DNA of 33,720 nt from Planctomycetota bacterium. GTDB taxonomy: Bacteria > Planctomycetota > Phycisphaerae > Sedimentisphaerales > Anaerobacaceae. Shown piece after piece: positions 30,613 through 33,720 of the stretch. How positions within the stretch are numbered: position 1 is the stretch's first letter; every line of letters begins with the position of its first letter. Position numbers and translations under genes: made by a program. The stretch is from positions 1-33,720 of the forward strand of contig JAGLSG010000011.1 of NCBI GenBank assembly GCA_023135865.1, given 5' to 3'. A model generated the notes under the pieces. It ran no database searches. It was not told where the DNA came from and saw only the letters and a list, made by a program, of their open reading frames with translations.

Positions 30613-33345
30613 TCATTTAATCTCAAAACTCCCCTTTAACCGAATGTCCCGGGAGGAGCTGCCAATCATTACCTTAAATGTTCCCGGCTCTACCACATAC
30701 TCCATATCCTTATTGTAATATGCCAGGTCGTCCGGAGTTAAAATAAAGTTTACGGTCTTTGTTTCCTTAGAATTTAAGGTTATTCTCTTGAATCCTTTTA
30801 ATGTCTTTACCGGTCTTTCTACGCTGCTTTCAACGTCCTGCAGATATAACTGCACCACCTCATCCCCTTCTCTTTCGCCGGTATTTTCTAAGTCTGCACT
30901 TATGTTTATATTCCCATTACCGCTTTTATCCGGAACTACTTTCAAGTTACTGTATTTGAACTCTGTATAACTTATTCCATATCCAAATGGGAATAAAGGC
31001 CTAATGCCTTTCTTATCATAATAGTGGTATCCTATCCCTGCCTTCCATTCGTCTTTATAATTCCAATCAAGTGGACGTAATTGTGCCATTGATTCAGGAA
31101 ATGTAATCGGCAGTTTTCCTCCGGGATTGTAGTCCCCGAATAACACATCCGCAATTGCGTTTCCGCCTTCCTGTCCGGGATAGAATGCCATTATCACTGC
31201 CGGCACTTTATCAATCCACTTATCCATTGTAATAGCGCTTCCGCTAATTAATACCACAATTGTATTCTTGTTTTTCAGGCAGGTTTCTTTAATCAACTCA
31301 TCCTGATCGCCGGTCAAGTGAAGAAACTCACGGTCTGTGCCTTCACCTTCCACTCTTCCTGCGATACTTTCTGCAAGGCCTACAATTAAAATTACTGCTT
31401 CAGCTTCTTCCGGCTTGCCGGTAATTTTAACTTTATCTCCGATTTTATTCTTAATTGCCTCTAATGGCGTTATTAAATACGGGGGAAATACCTGGCCGCT
31501 GCCTAAACCCTCTCCTGATGTGGTTATATTTGCATTAGGCCCAAGTACTGCGATGGTTTTAATTTTATTCTTATCCAGAGGCAAAATACTTTTTTTATTT
31601 TTTAATAAAACAATTGATTTTCTTGCCACTTCCAGTGCCAGTGCAATATGTTCTTTACTATCCACAACATCTGTATTTCGCTTTTGCGGCTCATCAAATA
31701 AACCTGCCCAGAATTTTGCTTTTAATATCCTTCTTACTGAATCATCAAGCACCTCTTCCGAAACTTTTCCTTTTTTTACAGCTTCTACTAATTGATTTCC
31801 ATAGAAATTGGTTTCCGGCATTTCCAAATCAAGGCCTGCGGTTATTGACTCTATTGTACTGTGGCATCCACCCCAATCGGTAATTACAAATCCCTTAAAA
31901 CCCCATTCATCTTTAAGAATATCTTTCAGCAGGTGTTTGTTTCCACAACAATATTCTCCGTTTACTTTATTGTATGCGCCCATAACTGACCAGGCATTAC
32001 CTTCCTTAATGCAGGCCTTGAAAGCGGGAAGATATATCTCTCTTAAAGTTCTTTCGTCAATTTCTACCGGCCCTCCGCCTCTGCCTATTTCTATATTATT
32101 GCAGGCAAAGTGTTTGGGGGTTGCGATTACTTTCTGGCTTTGTATCCCTTTTACAGAAGCTACAGCCATTTTTGCTACCAGATAAGGGTCTTCGCCATAT
32201 CCTTCGTGAGTCCTTCCGTGTCGCGGATTCCTGCAGATATTAAGGCATGGGCCGAGACTCTGGATGCGTCCTTCTGCTATACATTCCTTTGCAATAGCAA
32301 CGCCTATCTTCTCCATTAATTCCGGTTCCCAACTGCTCGCCGTTGCCATGGATACAGGAAAAGCTGTTGCTGTTTTTGATTTTGTAACTCCATGCGGACC
32401 GTCCGAACACTTAATCGGCGGAATACCCAGCCTCTCGTTGGAATATGTAGTCATATAATCAAATCCCTTGTGTTCCTTACGAAGTCCGCTTAATTGCTCA
32501 ACCTTTTCTTCCAGCGTCATCCTCGATAATAAATCGTTTGCTCTCTCTTCAATCGATAAATTGGTATCCAGATAAGATCCTTTACGTTTAACAGGAGAGG
32601 AAACGACTGATATTTTTTCAGAACTTTTACCTTCCCTGTCAAACAGGTCAACTGCTTTAATGTAATAATAATAACTGGTTCCGTTAGCTATCCCCTTATC
32701 CGTATATTTTGTTCTCTTTATCAGTTCCTGATTTATTTTCTCATAATGCGTTTCCGATTTTTCGGAACGGTAAATATTGTAGCCAGCTAAATCGGATTCT
32801 GTATTATCACTCCATTTGAGGACAGCCACGCCATCTCCGGTAAGCGAAGTTAAATCGGAAGGCGACAAAGGTGCAACAGAATCAACCATACATACTTTGA
32901 ATTCGTGAATTGAATATCCCCATCCCGTTCCGCGCTGAATACCATACATCCGCACATACCTTGATTCCTGCAGCAGGGTAAAAGGAATAACGTCTCTTCC
33001 GCCATCACCATTTTCTTCCTTAAAAATCGTTTTCCAGCTTGAGGCATCATTTGAAATTTGAATTTCATAAATTTTGCCATAAGCTGATTCCCAATCTATA
33101 ATTATCAGGTTGAACGATTTGCTTGAACCAAAATCAAAACAAATCCATTGTGGGTCAGAAGCTTTTGAAGCCCATCGGGTACGCATATTTCCATCAACAG
33201 CCCTCCCCTGCACAAATTCGTGACTGTCATTTTCTACCGATGAAGCTATAGATTCCAAAACTTTAAGCTCATTTCCGGAAGCACTTGAATGGGAAAGTAA
33301 CACTGTCATAAATACAGCCGCAAAAATTGATATCTTTTTCGCCAT
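30613..33345 (-). CDS. Secreted GH3 beta-glucosidase with discoidin and FN3 domains
   Basis: 910 aa. Domains in order: signal peptide (1-23); F5/8-type C (discoidin) sugar-binding domain about 27-155 (VQGRAVDGNMRTRWASKASD, WICFDFG); fibronectin type III about 158-248 (NIYRSEKSE, YYYIKAVD); GH3 N-terminal barrel about 285-550 with KHFACNN and the nucleophile Asp490 in FVITDWGG; GH3 C-terminal domain about 570-770 (ARKSIVLLKN, VEGEGTDREFLHLTGDQDEL); FN3-like end about 815-900. It probably cleaves terminal beta-linked glucose or a related sugar outside the cytoplasm. AAGGAGTGAG precedes ATG 33345. Palindromes lie on both sides of the gene. Confidence 0.93.
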   Translation of the reverse strand: MAKKISIFAAVFMTVLLSHSSASGNELKVLESIASSVENDSHEFVQGRAVDGNMRTRWASKASDPQWICFDFGSSKSFNLIIIDWESAYGKIYEIQISNDASSWKTIFKEENGDGGRDVIPFTLLQESRYVRMYGIQRGTGWGYSIHEFKVCMVDSVAPLSPSDLTSLTGDGVAVLKWSDNTESDLAGYNIYRSEKSETHYEKINQELIKRTKYTDKGIANGTSYYYYIKAVDLFDREGKSSEKISVVSSPVKRKGSYLDTNLSIEERANDLLSRMTLEEKVEQLSGLRKEHKGFDYMTTYSNERLGIPPIKCSDGPHGVTKSKTATAFPVSMATASSWEPELMEKIGVAIAKECIAEGRIQSLGPCLNICRNPRHGRTHEGYGEDPYLVAKMAVASVKGIQSQKVIATPKHFACNNIEIGRGGGPVEIDERTLREIYLPAFKACIKEGNAWSVMGAYNKVNGEYCCGNKHLLKDILKDEWGFKGFVITDWGGCHSTIESITAGLDLEMPETNFYGNQLVEAVKKGKVSEEVLDDSVRRILKAKFWAGLFDEPQKRNTDVVDSKEHIALALEVARKSIVLLKNKKSILPLDKNKIKTIAVLGPNANITTSGEGLGSGQVFPPYLITPLEAIKNKIGDKVKITGKPEEAEAVILIVGLAESIAGRVEGEGTDREFLHLTGDQDELIKETCLKNKNTIVVLISGSAITMDKWIDKVPAVIMAFYPGQEGGNAIADVLFGDYNPGGKLPITFPESMAQLRPLDWNYKDEWKAGIGYHYYDKKGIRPLFPFGYGISYTEFKYSNLKVVPDKSGNGNINISADLENTGEREGDEVVQLYLQDVESSVERPVKTLKGFKRITLNSKETKTVNFILTPDDLAYYNKDMEYVVEPGTFKVMIGSSSRDIRLKGSFEIK

Positions 33346-33377
33346 CTTTTACTCACTCCTTCAATAACTAATCAATG

Positions 33378-33424
33378 AAAAAAAGCTTTACTCCGTTAGG
33401 GATAAAATCCCTAACGGAGTAAAG
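33378..33424 (-). terminator. Perfect 18-bp palindromic terminator
   Basis: Arms 33386-33403 and 33407-33424 (CTTTACTCCGTTAGGGAT and its exact complement) enclose AAA. On the minus strand seven T follow (33384-33378). It ends the transcript of the upstream partial gene and separates it from GH3. It shares TCCGTTAGGGAT with 30492-30535, so both are copies of a repeat family used as terminators. Confidence 0.85.
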
Positions 33425-33454
33425 TTATGTCATATCATTTTGAGTTCTGTATTA

Positions 33455-33720
33455 TTAATAACTAATAGTTAGCGACACCGGTAATTCATCAAAGAATACA
33501 TCCTCATCAGTAAATCTGCTCCATTCCTTTTTGTTAACCTTTACCGCTTTGATTTTCTTATTCAGGAATGGCGACTTAAATACAAAACCCTTTGGCGGTT
33601 TTGCTTTGCCGTAAATTTTTACTTTTACAGTATCTCCATCTTTTTTCATTGCATAACTTATATCTCCATAATAAGTAGCCATATTCTTTACGGAAATACC
33701 TTCTTTTCTTTCAAGCCACT
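33455..33720 (-). CDS. C-terminal fragment of a larger protein, possibly glycan-active
   Basis: The frame is open from the right edge (WLERKEGISVKN precedes the internal Met at 33682), so this is the end of a gene that continues outside. The 88 visible residues form a beta-rich tail: ATYYGDISYAMKKDGD, VKVKIYGKAKPPKGFVF, and KKIKAVKVNKKEWSRF. Tails of this kind close some alpha/alpha-barrel glycosidases, and the GH3 gene follows on the same strand. The specific family cannot be told from the fragment. A palindromic terminator lies just downstream. Confidence 0.6.
   Translation of the reverse strand, partial: WLERKEGISVKNMATYYGDISYAMKKDGDTVKVKIYGKAKPPKGFVFKSPFLNKKIKAVKVNKKEWSRFTDEDVFFDELPVSLTISY

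Overview
The window reads as a piece of the chromosome of a Gram-negative, probably anaerobic, polysaccharide-using bacterium. My best guess is Planctomycetota, class Phycisphaerae (Sedimentisphaerales-like). The support is indirect: an unusually long SecA (1161 aa), an Rnf complex, an LPS heptose epimerase, secreted glycoside hydrolases with carbohydrate-binding domains, patchy Shine-Dalgarno (SD) use, moderate-to-low GC, and many dispersed palindromic repeats and heptamer arrays between genes. No rRNA or tRNA gene is present to confirm this.

Left part (1-3500): the 5' end of a chorismate mutase gene leaves the window on the minus strand. Then come an O6-alkylguanine-DNA methyltransferase (+), a zinc-ribbon/bacterial-PH membrane protein (-), a 600-base gene-free stretch, and an XRE regulator/ImmA-type metalloprotease pair (-). 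The pair has a near-consensus promoter overlapped by a palindromic operator, and copies of two dispersed repeats lie on both sides of it in inverted orientation.

Rnf operon (3500-9330): a near-consensus promoter (TTGAAA-17-TATAAA) drives a small cysteine-rich RseC-like membrane protein and then rnfC-D-G-E-A-B, a complete ferredoxin:NAD+ oxidoreductase ion pump. The operon is laced with repeats: hairpins before rnfC, a 106-bp palindromic element between rnfC and rnfD, and different 7-bp tandem arrays abutting the starts of rnfC, rnfD, rnfE and rnfA and the end of rnfB.

Middle (9460-17200): dUTPase and glyA (-) diverge from a plus-strand run of a TPR protein, rpsT, efp and secA. This SecA carries a coiled-coil insertion in its first nucleotide-binding region and about five copies of a Trp-Ala helical module in the region where E. 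coli SecA has one.

Right of centre (17340-27610), all minus strand: a strong terminator, a small basic ORF, an unknown 193-aa protein, tyrS, a YdjM-like membrane protein, an unknown tail-anchored protein coupled to hldD, a two-domain PTPS/QueD protein with a degenerate first domain, folE, pepA, prfB with its programmed +1 frameshift, and a pterin-binding methyltransferase.

Right end (27610-33720): a gene-free divergent region with DnaA-box-like sequences, then a carbohydrate-degradation patch: a secreted CBM-plus-helical-barrel protein and a GNAT acetyltransferase (+), a secreted discoidin-FN3-GH3 beta-glucosidase (-), and the C-terminus of another protein (-). Related palindromes lie on both sides of the GH3 gene and look like terminators.

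The most interesting observation is the association between 7-bp tandem arrays and start codons that lack an SD sequence. The next is the repeat-expanded SecA.
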